Numbered from the stretch's first letter, positions 44,265 to 53,517 are shown. The stretch: DNA of 64,000 nt from Peptococcaceae bacterium BRH_c4a (GCA_000961585.1 LADN01000049.1:1-64000); one strand, 5' to 3'. Translations and numbers: made by a program. The notes: generated from the sequence alone by a model not told the origin.

Positions 44265-45272
44265 TTAAAATACCTCCTCCAGCCGGACGACATCCGGGTC
44301 TTTTCCCGCCAGCCGCAGGAAAAGAGCCTCCAAAGCAATCTGGACGTTGGCGCTGGCTGCCAGCGCGCCTTTGGCCCGCTCTATATCATTTATTATTTCC
44401 ACAATCCTGCCGGTGGTGAAACATCCGGCCAGTCCCTCTGTCTCATTTCCTCTGTCCCAGTTGATCAGGTGCCTGCCATCCGTTTCATTATACAACATCA
44501 CGTCACGGAACCAAACAATGATCATCTCCAGAAGGACAAGCACATCTTCCCTTTTTCCGGCGGTTTCACCGGCCAGTGCCAGAACTTCCTCCACCGTCCC
44601 GTTCAGCCTGCGGATAACCTCGTATGCCCGGTCCCTGGCTGAAATGCCCCCGGATAAAAGGCTCAGGGCTTTTCCCAGGCTTCCCCCGGCCAGTGACGCC
44701 GCCATAAGGACTTCTTCTTCCGGCACTCCCGCAATCCTTATCATACCCTGAACAAGCTGGTATTTCAACAGGGGCCGAAAGTACATATGCTGACAGCGGG
44801 ATATGATGGTGGGAAGCAACGCCTGGGGCCTGGCCGAAACCAATATTATAATTACCCCGGGCAGGGGCTCCTCCAATGTCTTAAGCATGGAATTGGCGGC
44901 CTCCACCGTCATCAGGTCGGCCCCATCCACTATCCTCACCGTCCACCGGCCGGTGGCCGGGCCCATTTGGACACTTGCCGACAATTGCCGGATCTGGCTT
45001 ATTTTCACGCTGGAACCCTCCGGGTTGATCACCGACACATCCGGGTGCAGGTCCCGAAATACCCTCCGGCAGCCGTCACACTCCCCGCAGCCGTCACCTT
45101 CCACCGGGCGCTGGCATTTAAGGGCGGCGGCAAAAGCCATGGCGGCGGTGATTTTACCCACCCCCCGGGGCCCGGAAAAGAGGTAGGCATGGGACACCCT
45201 TTCCGAAACCAACGCCCCTCTAAGGTTTTTTATTATATCATCATGTCCGATTATATCTCTCAGTAAAATCAT
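44265..45272 (-). CDS. holB: DNA polymerase III delta' subunit
   Basis: 335 residues from the ATG of MILLRDIIGHDDIIKNL. AAA+ clamp-loader fold: Walker A region GPRGVGKITAA, in which Ile takes the place of the usual Ser/Thr; zinc-finger CQRPVEGDGCGECDGC; the SRC motif IISRCQHM, and LKTLEEP. The delta' subunit binds no ATP in E. coli, so the Walker A change may be harmless. It follows tmk and precedes ricT, as in Bacillus (without yaaQ/yaaR). Confidence 0.93.
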   Translation of the reverse strand: MILLRDIIGHDDIIKNLRGALVSERVSHAYLFSGPRGVGKITAAMAFAAALKCQRPVEGDGCGECDGCRRVFRDLHPDVSVINPEGSSVKISQIRQLSASVQMGPATGRWTVRIVDGADLMTVEAANSMLKTLEEPLPGVIIILVSARPQALLPTIISRCQHMYFRPLLKYQLVQGMIRIAGVPEEEVLMAASLAGGSLGKALSLLSGGISARDRAYEVIRRLNGTVEEVLALAGETAGKREDVLVLLEMIIVWFRDVMLYNETDGRHLINWDRGNETEGLAGCFTTGRIVEIINDIERAKGALAASANVQIALEALFLRLAGKDPDVVRLEEVF

Positions 45273-45311
45273 TGTCCCCGCTCCTCCGCCCAGATTCACG
45301 AATTGGCAGCC

Positions 45312-45929
45312 TTAGCCCAGTATACCGTAAACCGCCGCAAGAACCCTGAGAAACAGCTCTTCCGCAGGTGCGGCGGAGTCCAATACAAGGTAGTGATGGG
45401 GGCTCTCCTGGGCCAGGGCCAGAAATCCGTTCCTTACCCGCCGCAAGAACCCGACCCCTTCCTTTTCCATGCGGTCGGCCGGCCGGGTAAGCCTGGATAT
45501 GGCCAACAGGGGGTCAATTTCCAGCAGAACAGTAAGATCCGGGGTTAACCCCCTACAGGCGTACCGATTCACATTTTCCAGGAAGCCTCTGTCCAGCCCC
45601 TTGCCCCATCCCTGGTAAGCAAGCATAGAATGGGAGAAACGATCGGAAATAACCACCGATCCGCCCCGCACCGCCGGGAGTATCCTTTCGGCCACCAACT
45701 GGGCCCTGGCCGCCCCATACATGAGTGCCTCGGCCACCGGGTCAATGGGCCCGGGGCTGTATAGCAAAACATTTCTCAGGCCTTCCCCCAGCCCGGTTCC
45801 CCCAGGGTCCCTACAGATCACCACGTCACGTCCCTTTTCCGTCAGTGCAGCGGCCAGCAGATCAACCTGGGTGGTTTTGCCGGACCCGTCTATTCCCTCA
45901 AATACAATAAAAACACCTTTTTTACTCAT
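45312..45929 (-). CDS. tmk: Thymidylate kinase
   Basis: 205 residues. P-loop FEGIDGSGKTTQVDLLA (about 9-25), the DR(F/Y/H) motif ISDRFSHSMLAYQGWGKGL, and a Lid-type stretch RLTRPADRMEKEGVGFLRRVRNGF. It makes dTDP from dTMP. It sits between the decarboxylase and holB genes, conserved in Firmicutes. Confidence 0.96.
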   Translation of the reverse strand: MSKKGVFIVFEGIDGSGKTTQVDLLAAALTEKGRDVVICRDPGGTGLGEGLRNVLLYSPGPIDPVAEALMYGAARAQLVAERILPAVRGGSVVISDRFSHSMLAYQGWGKGLDRGFLENVNRYACRGLTPDLTVLLEIDPLLAISRLTRPADRMEKEGVGFLRRVRNGFLALAQESPHHYLVLDSAAPAEELFLRVLAAVYGILG

Positions 45930-45963
45930 TTATTCCCGGTGTTCCTTTCAGGGATTTCACATT

Positions 45964-47412
45964 TTATTCCAGCACCCTTATATAATCCAGCGCCGGGTGG
46001 TCCGGGCCCTGAAAGCCAGCCCCGGCCTCCCTGGCTCCGCCTAAATAATTCACCATGGCGGGGGTTATCTCCTCCCCGGGAATAAGAACCGGTATTCCCG
46101 GCGGGTAAGCAGCCACCCATTCCGCGCATACCCGTCCGGCTGAATCTCCCAGCCTCACAGGCCGCGAGGGGGCAAACCAGGCCTCCCTTAATTTCATCAC
46201 CGCCCGGGCGGAAGGAATTTCCGGCGCAGGCAGAAGGGCACGGCCCTTCCCCTCCCTGACTGCCAAATCACCCAAGACCTGCGCCAGCTTCCGGCAGTCC
46301 TCCCGGCCAATCCCCGGCCCCAGCGCCAGTACAATATTATCCCTGTCGGCCATCTCAACAAAAATACCGTGACCGGTCAGCCACTGGGCGGCCTGGTATC
46401 CCCGGATGCCTGTGCCGCTTACCCGCACCACCACCCTGGAGCGGTCATAATCAAATACTCCGTCCCCATCCAGGAACCGGGACCCGAACACCTCCAACCC
46501 CCTGATGCCGGACAGCCATTCCCTGATCTCAGCGGATATCTCCAAAACCTCCTGCCACAGGTCAGTCCCCCGAACGGCCAGTTGCCGGCGGGCCGCATCC
46601 AGGGAGGCCATCAGAATATACGAGGGGCTGCTGGTCTGTATAAGTTTGACGGCTGCGAACACCCTGTCCCCGTCCAGGAAAGGCCCCTTGATATGTAAAA
46701 TGGAGGACTGCGTAAGCGATCCGCCGGTTTTGTGCATGCTCTGCACGGCGGCGTCGGCCCCTGCCTCCAGCGCCCCCAGGGGGTACTGCGGGTGAAAGTA
46801 CAGGTGGCAGCCGTGGGCCTCATCGGCCAGCAGCGGCACCCCGGCAGCCCGGGACAGGCGGGAAACCCCGACAGTATCTCCCACCGTTCCGTAGTAGGTG
46901 GGGTGAATGCAAAGAAGGGCGCAGGCTCCGGGGTGATCTCCCAGCGCCCTTTCAATTGCTGCAGTTGGTACCCCGGCAGCGAAATTAAAGCCCGGAACCA
47001 CGGTGGGAGCGATAAAAACCGGGTCAATGCCGGCCAGTATCAGCCCCCCTATTATTGAACGGTGGCTGTTTCTGGGTAAAATAAGCTTGTCCCCCGGCTT
47101 ACCGACCGCCAGCACCAGGGCCTGCAACCCCAGGGTGGCGCCATTGGCCAAAAAAAAGCTCCTGTCGGCCCCAAAGGCCCGGGAAGCCAGTTCCTGTGCC
47201 CTGGCTATAACCCCGGTGGGGCTGTTCAGGTCATCCAGTCCCGGCAGCTCGGTAACGTCCATTGAAAAAACGGCGCCACCCAACGCCGCAGCCAAATCCG
47301 GAGGAACCCCCCTCCCCCCGCCGTGCCCCGGCACGTGGAATCTTGACGGGGAAGAACCGGCATATCCCAAAAGGACCTCTAGCAGCGGTGTTTCAAACTG
47401 GCTTTTGTCCAT
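45964..47412 (-). CDS. Orn/Lys/Arg decarboxylase family (SpeA/YaaO-like)
   Basis: 482 residues. PLP-dependent fold type I: DVTELPGLDDLNSPTGVI, the N-terminal RFHVPGHGGGRG, and the PLP-lysine in SMHKTGGSLTQSSILH (about residue 225). LADEAHGCHLYF lies before it. It belongs to the short ADC/LDC-like group, often called YaaO, found next to tmk in Bacillus. The substrate (arginine, lysine or other) is not clear. Slightly long C-terminal beta domain with decarboxylase C-terminus. Confidence 0.9.
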   Translation of the reverse strand: MDKSQFETPLLEVLLGYAGSSPSRFHVPGHGGGRGVPPDLAAALGGAVFSMDVTELPGLDDLNSPTGVIARAQELASRAFGADRSFFLANGATLGLQALVLAVGKPGDKLILPRNSHRSIIGGLILAGIDPVFIAPTVVPGFNFAAGVPTAAIERALGDHPGACALLCIHPTYYGTVGDTVGVSRLSRAAGVPLLADEAHGCHLYFHPQYPLGALEAGADAAVQSMHKTGGSLTQSSILHIKGPFLDGDRVFAAVKLIQTSSPSYILMASLDAARRQLAVRGTDLWQEVLEISAEIREWLSGIRGLEVFGSRFLDGDGVFDYDRSRVVVRVSGTGIRGYQAAQWLTGHGIFVEMADRDNIVLALGPGIGREDCRKLAQVLGDLAVREGKGRALLPAPEIPSARAVMKLREAWFAPSRPVRLGDSAGRVCAEWVAAYPPGIPVLIPGEEITPAMVNYLGGAREAGAGFQGPDHPALDYIRVLE

Positions 47413-47569
47413 AAAACTCCCATCAAAACAAAATTAAAAATAATTTTATCATGTTCAAAAAGAAGCTCAAGTGTTTTTAAACATATTACCAACATTTAAT
47501 TTAATATTACTTTTTTTAATGATGCAAACTATAATAAATTAGATTAGCGTAAACAAAGGAGGTGATCCC

Positions 47570-47839
47570 GTGTCGGCGGAAAAAACGGATAGAATTAATG
47601 AAAAACTTTTATCCAAAAAATACCAAACCAATGTGATCCGGCTGATCAAGGCATGGAAAAAGGGCCTCTCGGATTTTGAGGTTTCACGGGAAACGGGAAT
47701 TGACCCGGTCAAGCTAAAACACATCAAAACAGATATAGAGATGGCCCATCGCAAACTCCGGCTGGCCAGAAAAAAACCATTGATCCCGCCGGGTCAGGCT
47801 CCCGGACAACGCCATATTTTCTTCAATCCGTTTATGTAA
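47570..47839 (+). CDS. Hypothetical protein, helix-turn-helix-like
   Basis: 89 residues, GTG start after a perfect AAAGGAGGTGAT. The N-terminal half (KLLSKKYQTNVIRLIKAWKKGLSDFEVSRETGIDPVKLKHIKTDIEMAHRKL) looks like a helix-turn-helix in shape and sits where a small regulator would fit. The Pro-rich last 20 residues overlap the 3' end of the convergent gin gene by 46 bp. No named family recognised. Confidence 0.65.
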   Translation: MSAEKTDRINEKLLSKKYQTNVIRLIKAWKKGLSDFEVSRETGIDPVKLKHIKTDIEMAHRKLRLARKKPLIPPGQAPGQRHIFFNPFM

Positions 47840-47988
47840 AGGCTGTACGAATAGTCATTGCATATGGAGTTGACAATGCTGCGCTCGCAGTTTGCGCATA
47901 TGAACCTGCCTCTCAATCTAAGCCCATATACATATATTCCCGTAACCCCGCAGATAATGCACCTGGCCGCCACCCGTTCCGCCCGCAA
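47794..47988 (-). CDS. csfB: Sigma-G inhibitor Gin (CsfB)
   Basis: 64 residues. Zinc-type pairs CIICGVTGIYVYG and FICANCERSIV, then a conserved end YINGLKKIWRC. This is the pattern of Gin, the forespore factor that holds sigma-G (and sigma-E in the mother cell) in check. It occupies the csfB position near the decarboxylase and tmk. The TTG at 47988 with GGAGGGGGTGAGG is the best start; a later GTG is possible. Confidence 0.75.
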   Translation of the reverse strand: MRAERVAARCIICGVTGIYVYGLRLRGRFICANCERSIVNSICNDYSYSLYINGLKKIWRCPGA

Positions 47989-48124
47989 AGCGCCTCACCC
48001 CCTCCTGAATAAAAACGGGACTATATTAAAGTATTCCCGTTTAGCTTCGGGGGTTACATTGCGGGATCCATAATCCAGTGATTTCTGATTTCTCATAGCC
48101 GGGAGCTGACGGCTGATAACCTTT

Positions 48125-48832
48125 TTATTGTTCGGCGCGCCTGGATGAACAGACCGCTTCGCAGCCGGAGCACAAAGGATTTTCGGTGCAAACGTGATTG
48201 GCGAACAATTTCAGCAGGGTGTACGTTTTAACAAGATTGTATCCGCTGTTGCCGGAAATTTTTTTGACTGCCACCATTACGGCCTCGGTATCCGGCTTGC
48301 GCCCGGAAAGCAGGTCAAGCCTGGATAAAAACCGTATCAAGGCCTTCTGATTTTGGGACACCTCCTTGAAGCCCAGGTGATCCAGCAGTGACTTTACGTT
48401 GGTGGGACCGATGTATCTGAAGGTTGTGGTTAATTCCTTGAAAATATTGTCCGCCGCATCGATCCAGTTCCTGAGTCCGCCGTGTTTTTCCGAAAGCGCA
48501 AAAGCCCTGTTCAGGTTCTCCCCCAGAATCGAAAGTTTCGCCTGGTTGTCACATTTTTTGAGCGCCCGCCTGACACAGAATTCTATTCCGAAAACATTAA
48601 CCAGAAACTTTCTAAAGGAAAAAAAGGAAGATCTGATTGCCGGCCAAGAATTCCTGGCGCTCTGATACTGGTAGCCGCTCAAGAAGGCCACCCAGCATAT
48701 TTGTTCGACGATTTTCCTTTCCGGCATGCCATAAAAGCTCTCTCTACTCTCATCATCCAATAACTTTTCCAGATCCGTAAAGTTTTTTTTAAGAGTCCGC
48801 TGGCATTTATACAATACCTGGCTTGAAGCCAT
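48125..48832 (-). CDS. HhH-GPD-like DNA glycosylase with iron-sulfur cysteines
   Basis: 235 residues, all-helical. The N-terminal part (IVEQICWVAFLSGYQYQSARNSWPAIRSSFFSF) resembles TAG/EndoIII-type glycosylases. A helix-hairpin-helix-like YIGPTNVKSLLDHLGF follows (about 135-152), and the C-terminal HVCTENPLCSGCEAVC gives a Cys-x5-Cys-x2-Cys-x4-Cys set near the EndoIII [4Fe-4S] spacing (x6, x2, x5). Likely repairs base damage; the substrate is unknown. A 240-bp upstream gap has no gene. Confidence 0.65.
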   Translation of the reverse strand: MASSQVLYKCQRTLKKNFTDLEKLLDDESRESFYGMPERKIVEQICWVAFLSGYQYQSARNSWPAIRSSFFSFRKFLVNVFGIEFCVRRALKKCDNQAKLSILGENLNRAFALSEKHGGLRNWIDAADNIFKELTTTFRYIGPTNVKSLLDHLGFKEVSQNQKALIRFLSRLDLLSGRKPDTEAVMVAVKKISGNSGYNLVKTYTLLKLFANHVCTENPLCSGCEAVCSSRRAEQ

Positions 48833-49069
48833 ACCCTCACCACCTGCATTTGACTGAAAGCGCCTTTTTGTTATTATATTTATTGAAGCCCGGCAATGTT
48901 ACTCCCGGCTGTTTTTTATTGTTGCTGCGGCAGCATCGCCGAAAGCCCGGGGTTGCCGGCTTTTCCCGCTACCGGCTGTGCCTTTCGAATACTTCAAGTT
49001 ATATAAGTCCTCCCAGAACAATATAATTATTTATAGTAACGGTTATTTTCCGATAAGAGGGTGAGCAGG

Positions 49070-51019
49070 GTGGCTTTTTTTGGCAGCCAACACTTCCTGG
49101 TAAAGACTAAAGCCGGTGATTTGCTGGATATATATGCTGGGAATTCGTCCGTCATTTACAAAATTTACCGACCGGGGTACAAATCTCCTCTTGCCGCTCA
49201 GGCACTGATTGATGATCTCATTTTTGATTATGATGTAAAAATAGACGCCCATGACAACATCCATCTGGTATGCATCACCCGGGGCGGCGAGCTGAAATAT
49301 TATGTCGGGCAGCTGGGTAAGGTCTGGAACAGTACGCATCTGGCCTCCCTGGATATGAAATCCCGCCATTACAGGTACCTTTCCCTGCTGGTGGCGGGCG
49401 GCAAGGTTCACCTGTTCTGGCTTACGGCCAGCCCGATGAATTCATTTATCTGGTCCATCCTGCACTCCTTCTGGAACGGCCGGGAGTGGCGGGAGCAGCA
49501 GGCGGGGGAAATAATTGCCGGTAAATACGTGCCCCCCTATGCGGTGGATACCGACAGCCAGGAGAACCTTCACCTGTTGTATTCTTGCGCCACCGGGAAC
49601 AAGCAGTACGAGGCCTTTTATAAACGGTTCAACAGCGACTTCGACCTCTGGAGCCATACCGAGCGGCTGCCCGTGCAAGAAAATGCCCAGAGTCTTTTTT
49701 CCCTGGTGGACCGGTACGATAACCTGCACCTGTTGTGCAGCGGCCCCGTCGGCAGGGAAAACAAAAACCAGATCAGCTACCGGAGCAGAAAAAATCTGAC
49801 CAAACTTTCGGGCCTGTGGGAGCCGGCCAAAGCCCTGTCCAGATCTGCAGACGGAAATATCCAACCATTTCTCCTGTGCAATGAGAATTCACTGATCGCC
49901 CTATGGAAGGAGAAAAATCAGTTTATCAGCCTCCGGTCCGAAGACCACGGGACCGCCTGGCTAAGACCGGAACCCATTAATTTCCCAGGCAAGGGGGTTT
50001 TCATGTCTTACTGCTCAAATTATCCCCCCGAGGCGGGAAGAAAGAAGGTGCCTTTCCTGGTGGGAGTATCCGAACCCAGGCTGCTCATGGTAATCGACGA
50101 CCTGACCGATATTGTGCCCCGGCAGCAGGGGCCCGCACAGGAGGCGCCCGTCCAGGAAACCGCCCCTTCCGGGGAAAACCCTTTACCGGAAAGAGCGGAA
50201 TCCCATTCCCAGGCTGGGCAGGCTCCGCCGGCTGATTCCGGGACCGGAGAAGCGGCGGGCGGGCCCGGGCCGGAAACAACCGCTGAAACGGCAGTTGACA
50301 GGCTGACCCGGGAAGTGGGGGAAATTCGTTCCGGCTTGGACGCTGCGGCAGCCGAGGGCAGAATCCTTTTTCAGGTTGTGGAGGATATCGAAAATATGGT
50401 GGGCGAACTCAGGGAGTGTTACAGAGATTTGAAAAAAGCGCTTCCGGGAGAGGATTTTATCACTTCCCTGGAGGATCTGAGGGGCCGGCTGGACAAAATG
50501 GCGAAAGAACTCAGGGATACCGGCAGGGATCTGACATCGGCACAGCAGTTGATAACGAACTTGCAGAAAGAATATGAAAGCAGCGGCAAAAAACAGGAAG
50601 AACTATACAATGAAAGGGAAAAAAGCATCAAGAACCTCCATCAGACCCTGCAAAAACTAGTCAAGGACAATGCCTCACTGCAGGGGGAGATAAGCCAGAT
50701 CAGGGAAGCCCGGGAAAAAGCGGCAGCCGACCTGTCCGCCAGGGAAATGGAACGGGACGGTGCGTGGAAAAGCCTGACCGGGGAAATCGACAACCGGGTA
50801 CGGGCCGTGGACGGCCAGTGCAGGGAGGCTGTCTCCCAATTAAAAGATCAGCAGGAGGAACAGAAGGTCTTCGCCCAGAAACTGGAAAACATGGAGGAAA
50901 CCCACGGTGAGCTTCTCCGCCAGGTTGAGACTCTGCAGAGGGATCATCAATCGCTGAGGGAAGAGGTGGAAAAGCAAAAAAGCTCAGGATTCTTAAAGAA
51001 ACTGTTTTACTCCCAGTAG
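49070..51019 (+). CDS. Beta-propeller/coiled-coil protein, unknown
   Basis: 649 residues from the GTG at 49070 (AGAGGGTGA upstream). Residues 1-330 have repeated aromatic/hydrophobic strands with a rhythm of about 45-50 residues (NIHLVCITRGGELKYYVG, KVHLFWLTASP, NLHLLYSCATG, NLHLLCSGP, SLIALWKEKN), suggesting a six- or seven-bladed propeller. A Pro/Glu-rich linker (about 345-405) leads to a long coiled coil from 410 to 640. No signal peptide or membrane segment. Probably a structural or scaffold protein. No family named. Confidence 0.6.
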   Translation: MAFFGSQHFLVKTKAGDLLDIYAGNSSVIYKIYRPGYKSPLAAQALIDDLIFDYDVKIDAHDNIHLVCITRGGELKYYVGQLGKVWNSTHLASLDMKSRHYRYLSLLVAGGKVHLFWLTASPMNSFIWSILHSFWNGREWREQQAGEIIAGKYVPPYAVDTDSQENLHLLYSCATGNKQYEAFYKRFNSDFDLWSHTERLPVQENAQSLFSLVDRYDNLHLLCSGPVGRENKNQISYRSRKNLTKLSGLWEPAKALSRSADGNIQPFLLCNENSLIALWKEKNQFISLRSEDHGTAWLRPEPINFPGKGVFMSYCSNYPPEAGRKKVPFLVGVSEPRLLMVIDDLTDIVPRQQGPAQEAPVQETAPSGENPLPERAESHSQAGQAPPADSGTGEAAGGPGPETTAETAVDRLTREVGEIRSGLDAAAAEGRILFQVVEDIENMVGELRECYRDLKKALPGEDFITSLEDLRGRLDKMAKELRDTGRDLTSAQQLITNLQKEYESSGKKQEELYNEREKSIKNLHQTLQKLVKDNASLQGEISQIREAREKAAADLSAREMERDGAWKSLTGEIDNRVRAVDGQCREAVSQLKDQQEEQKVFAQKLENMEETHGELLRQVETLQRDHQSLREEVEKQKSSGFLKKLFYSQ

Positions 51020-51039
51020 GGGCCCCGCAGGGCCCCTTT

Positions 51040-51446
51040 TTATCGTTAAGAAAAGTATATGTCATATTAAAGTATTAAAGCGCTAAATCGCCAAACCATT
51101 TTTATGTAGCCCAGAGTTTTTCTGGGGTCGCTCCTGGGTCACTCTGTGGCCGGTGGAGGGGTTTGAGTCCGATCTACTTATCCTCCGGCTGAACTGGCTG
51201 TATCAGTCGTCGGTCGTCAGTCTTCAGTCGTAGGTCTTAAAGTCTTTTGACCAGAGGTAAAATGAAACTATTCCGACGTCTGAAGTCCTACGACTGACGA
51301 CTATTCCAGCATCCGCCTGGACTAAAACCCCTCCCCCTCACTGCATGTCGCTGTGGGGTCGCTTGAGGGTCGCTTTTAAGGCAGCCTGTCACAATTCTGG
51401 ATTCTGGCTTCTGGATTCTCAAGCGTCCTTCAGGGCGTTTTTTTAT
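51040..51446 (-). repeat. Structured intergenic repeat, copy 7 (subfamily A stems, tip type II)
   Basis: Inverted relative to copy 5 and very close to it in sequence. Core 51158-51331, 174 bp. It carries the same alternative tip: TATCAGTCGTCGGTCGTCAG and CCTACGACTGACGACT arms around GGTCAAAAGACTTTAAG. The outer left hairpin has decayed (AAGCGTCCTTCAGGGCG). 51447-51605 upstream of the next gene is AT-rich with no gene. Confidence 0.87.
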
Positions 51447-51605
51447 TTGCCGCCGGCGCAAATTTTGCAGAAAAAGATTGGATCGCATTAACAATAATGG
51501 GAACACTGACATATTATTACAATAAGACGGTGGCGGGTTCTCATTTGTACGGCTATCGTTTGGCCAAGGGCCAAAAATTTAATCTTATTTAAGGAGTGAA
51601 ACTCA

Positions 51606-52214
51606 ATGGGAATAACTTTCAACAACTGTCTGGTCTTTCAGGGTTGCGCACAAAAAATAGCTGAAGCCGGCATCACCGTTACAGCTCTCAACATCCTCAC
51701 CGGCCTGGGTATCGTGGTAAACCCTGTCACCGGGGAAGCCACCGCCGTTGTTGGCGGGGTTACCGTGCCCATCGCCTTTGAGGCGTGCTGCCAGACAACC
51801 TCACCCTTTTTCCGCTCCTCACTGCTGGTTGACAAAATAATTAACTGCGGCTGGGTCAACGGGGCTGTACTGATCAGGAACCTCATCACCGGTGCGGTTC
51901 TGGCCTGTGCCAACCTGGCCCTGGTGTTCCAGGAGGAGCAAGTGGCGCCTGGCGTGCTGCCTTCAGACACCATTACAGAAGTGGTGGTGGAGGATGAGGG
52001 CTCCGCCATTTGCATCGTGTTCTCAACCGACCCTGCCACCGGGGTTACCGAACCTTTACTGATCGTGAAGTGTGCCATGCTGGTGCAAAAGACCGTTACC
52101 CGGGATCAGGCCGTTTTTCCCTCCATCTGCCCGACTGTTTCCCCGTGCCCGACTCAACGGCAGGCCTGTCCGCCCGGCAGCAATCAGATCCGGATCCCCA
52201 CCACTTGTTTGTAA
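51606..52214 (+). CDS. Hypothetical cysteine-rich protein, possible spore-surface component
   Basis: 202 residues, ATG after AAGGAG. It is rich in Val, Thr and Ala; contains EACCQTTSPFFRSSL and CPTVSPCPTQRQACPPGSNQ near the end. The strand-like pattern fits a beta-sandwich that could self-assemble via disulfides. No clear signal peptide. It lies 30 bases before a second beta-rich gene, probably one operon, in a region with SPOCS-like and glycan genes. Function inferred only from context. Confidence 0.55.
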   Translation: MGITFNNCLVFQGCAQKIAEAGITVTALNILTGLGIVVNPVTGEATAVVGGVTVPIAFEACCQTTSPFFRSSLLVDKIINCGWVNGAVLIRNLITGAVLACANLALVFQEEQVAPGVLPSDTITEVVVEDEGSAICIVFSTDPATGVTEPLLIVKCAMLVQKTVTRDQAVFPSICPTVSPCPTQRQACPPGSNQIRIPTTCL

Positions 52215-52243
52215 ACATCTAATTCTGAGGAGGAATATCAGAA

Positions 52244-52894
52244 ATGCCTATCGCAAGACTGTCCGGCCTGCCCGGAAACACCTTTTTCAGGCTTGGCGCC
52301 CCGCCCTACCTAGCCACGAATATAGCCGTGCCGGTGGGGGTCCAGTTCCCGCTCTGGCCTGAAATAGAAAGCCAGGCCATTATTGTCGCCGGGGATCTGG
52401 CAGCCCCCCAATACCTGTGGTACCGTTCGGACGTTGACCCGGCCCTGGTGACCACCGGGGAGACTGCGTTCTTCGCCCGGGAGACCACCTTCAGTTTTAC
52501 TGTCCTGGGCGTTACGGTAACCGCCACCATGAACCTGAGCATCGCCGCCGACAACGCCTTCCAGTCCAGAGTGAGCATCATCCCGTCTCTGGGCTTACCC
52601 GTTACCTTCACTTTTACGGACGGCAACACCTCCCCGCTGACAAACGAGGTCAACCCGCCCTTCAACTGGCAGAATATCTATACTTTTCCGGTGGAATTCT
52701 CGCTTGCGGCGGGCGTGACGTCCTTCACGGTGGAATTCGAGGCCAAGGTGGTAAACTACGCCCAGACCCTGCCCGGGGCAAATCAGCAGACCAATCCCGC
52801 CGGCTTTATGTACACCATGGATTTTACCAATTTTGTAACCACGCCCACGGTGACCGAAGTGGTGCCGCCATCGCCGACAACCCCCCTGGTCTGA
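52244..52894 (+). CDS. Hypothetical beta-rich protein, possible spore-surface component
   Basis: 216 residues. ATG after GAGGAGG. The sequence alternates hydrophobic and Thr/Asn residues with strand-turn pattern (TFSFTVLGVTVTATMNLSIAADN, PVEFSLAAGVTSFTVEFEAKVV), suggesting a jelly-roll or beta-sandwich. No family recognised. A strong hairpin terminator follows. It forms a two-gene unit with the 51606 gene. Confidence 0.55.
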   Translation: MPIARLSGLPGNTFFRLGAPPYLATNIAVPVGVQFPLWPEIESQAIIVAGDLAAPQYLWYRSDVDPALVTTGETAFFARETTFSFTVLGVTVTATMNLSIAADNAFQSRVSIIPSLGLPVTFTFTDGNTSPLTNEVNPPFNWQNIYTFPVEFSLAAGVTSFTVEFEAKVVNYAQTLPGANQQTNPAGFMYTMDFTNFVTTPTVTEVVPPSPTTPLV

Positions 52895-52916
52895 TGAAAG
52901 ACTCGGCCTAGCCCGA

Positions 52917-52953
52917 AAATGAGGGAGTCCCGTTAAGGGACTCCCTCATTTTA
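52917..52953 (+). terminator. Terminator of the two-gene beta-protein unit
   Basis: AATGAGGGAGTCCC-gttaa-GGGACTCCCTCATT followed by TTATT. Perfect stem. Confidence 0.85.
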
Positions 52954-52969
52954 TTATTCTGTGCCGGCT

Positions 52970-53461
52970 AAAAAAACGCCCTGACGGGCGCTTGGGAATC
53001 CAGAATCCAGAATTGTGACAGGCTGCCTTAAAAGCGACCCTCAAGCGCCCCACAGCGACATGCAGTGAGGGGGAGTGATTTAAGTCCGTGCGGAATTTAC
53101 CGGAGGCTGCTACTGTCTCTTAACGACCGAGCCTACGAATTTGGAGGTTAGATGTTGGAAGTTGGAAGTTTGATTAAGCTAGAAATAGCTCTGAGGTCAT
53201 TTCCTACAAGTTTTCTAACCTCTAACCTCTGGCCTCCCACCTCCAAAATGGTCGGCATTCCGTTGGCGACCGAGTTTAGAGACAGTTGCAGCAAGAGGTA
53301 ATGCAGGCCGGACTTAAATCGCTCCGCCTACCCATTAGCGACAATGCAGCGACCCTCAAATGACCCCGGAGCGACCCCAGAAAAACTCTGGGCTTGCATA
53401 AAAATGCTTTGGTGCTTCAGTACTTCAGCGCTTTAATACTTTAATATGGCATATGCTTTCC
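52970..53461 (+). repeat. Structured intergenic repeat, copy 8 (subfamily B stems, tip type III)
   Basis: Core 53077-53320, 244 bp, the longest. The outer hairpin (CGCCCTGACGGGCG) is followed by a short CCAGAATCCAG tract. Outer stem GATTTAAGTCC/GGACTTAAATC and CTGTCTCT/AGAGACAG are as in copies 3 and 4. Between CCTACGAA and GGTCGGCATTCCG (about 53140-53250) the GC tip is replaced by a third palindromic block with GGAGGTTAG...CTAACCTC and GGAGG...CCTCC arms. The right tail (GCATAAAAATGCTTTGG and nearby) is complete. Confidence 0.85.
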
Positions 53462-53469
53462 TGTACAAT

Positions 53470-53500
53470 AAAAAAGGGGGAGCCCCTGGCGGGGCTCCCG
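53470..53500 (-). terminator. Terminator of the YVTN-propeller gene
   Basis: CGGGAGCCCC-gcca-GGGGCTCCC followed by a T run on the minus strand. Confidence 0.85.
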
Positions 53501-53517
53501 AATACTGGCTTGAATGC

